The position numbers and the translations under genes were made by a program. Below are positions 63,843-64,000 of a stretch of 64,000 bases of DNA, piece after piece. The stretch lies in NCBI GenBank assembly GCA_937775205.1, contig CALKBX010000008.1, positions 1 to 64,000 on the forward strand. The letters run 5' to 3'. The notes beneath the pieces are model-generated. The model was not told where the DNA came from. It searched no databases and was given only the letters and a program-made list of their open reading frames with translations. Numbering within the stretch: position 1 is the stretch's first letter; every line of letters begins with the position of its first letter. Source of the stretch: an uncultured Verrucomicrobiae bacterium. GTDB lineage: Bacteria > Verrucomicrobiota > Verrucomicrobiia > Limisphaerales > UBA1100.

Positions 63843-63947
63843 CTATTCCTTTGCGTTGCTCTTGATTTTGCACTTCGGCAATGCTTTTCCTTGTGAATCT
63901 TCACGCTGGGATTCAGTCTCCCCGCCAACCCGGTTATGCCATTTCAT
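63843..63947 (-). CDS. Possible 34-residue small ORF
   Basis: The ATG directly follows a TAG stop and has AAAAGG five bases upstream. The product is polar (MKWHNRVGGETESQ...). No family is recognised; it may be non-coding. Confidence 0.2.
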   Translation of the reverse strand: MKWHNRVGGETESQREDSQGKALPKCKIKSNAKE

Positions 63948-64000
63948 CTACCTTTTAATAATCGCCGTCAATTCCTCAAGACACTTGGAGGAATCCTCAT
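63948..64000 (-). CDS. Possible 3' end of a gene entering from the right edge
   Basis: A frame open to the window edge ends EDSSKCLEELTAIIKR followed by TAG. It reads like an amphipathic C-terminal helix. Only 16 codons are visible, so identity cannot be judged. Confidence 0.3.
   Translation of the reverse strand, partial: EDSSKCLEELTAIIKR

Overview
The window is a flagellar chromosome region from a Gram-negative-type bacterium (GC-rich, P-type export gate, lipoproteins with lipoboxes). The combination of sigma-54 flagellar promoters, fliW-csrA, TPR/glycosyltransferase giants and weak ribosome binding sites suggests the PVC group, most likely Verrucomicrobiota. That placement is inference from style; no rRNA or other phylogenetic marker is present.

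Layout. 0-8.4 kb (minus strand): a late/motor operon made of a secreted Sel1-repeat plus trypsin-like protein, a small membrane protein, fliA, motA, motB and an unknown gene, then fliD with its own promoter. Several of these genes carry single-base frameshifts. 8.7-29.2 kb (plus strand): an intact structural and export cluster, flgBC-fliEFGHIJ, a MotE-like gene, fliK-flgD-flgE-fliLMN, fliOPQR-flhB and flhA-flhF. 29.2-33.9 kb: a TPR/GT9-type glycosyltransferase, a large lipoprotein and a membrane-anchored duplicated-domain protein. 33.9-57.5 kb (minus strand): a glycan island. 57.7-63.9 kb: three flagellin genes with fliW and csrA, and a divergent FHA protein / Ser-Thr kinase pair.

The main result is in the glycan island. 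Four consecutive genes (49.35 to 44.0 kb) match, in kind and in order, the Campylobacter jejuni Cj1418c-Cj1417c-Cj1416c-Cj1415c pathway that makes activated phosphoramidate for the O-methyl phosphoramidate capsule modification: L-glutamine kinase, gamma-glutamyl-CDP-amidate hydrolase, CTP:phosphoglutamine cytidylyltransferase and APS-kinase-like CDP-phosphoramidate kinase. Here the last enzyme is fused to a sulfotransferase-fold domain, a strong candidate for the transferase that uses the 3'-phospho-nucleotide donor. A methyltransferase and a second sulfotransferase-fold protein follow. The same twelve-gene operon starts with a heptose-7-phosphate-kinase-like GHMP kinase, a split ThDP enzyme, a ColD-like 3-dehydratase (catalytic Lys replaced by His) and a radical SAM enzyme. 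I infer a heptose-derived or branched deoxysugar carrying a phosphoramidate.

Nine near-perfect sigma-54 (-24/-12, GG-N10-GC) promoters were found by eye. They sit before flgB, fliO, flhA, fliD, the fliA-motAB operon, fliW-csrA-flagellin, a second flagellin, and both glycan operons. This places the glycan/phosphoramidate genes in the flagellar regulon and makes flagellin the likeliest target. Frameshifts cluster at about 0-8.4, 39.5-45.5 and 60.7-63.5 kb while 8.7-39 kb is clean; I read this as local sequence error, with real decay as the alternative. No rRNA, tRNA, CRISPR array or insertion sequence was seen.
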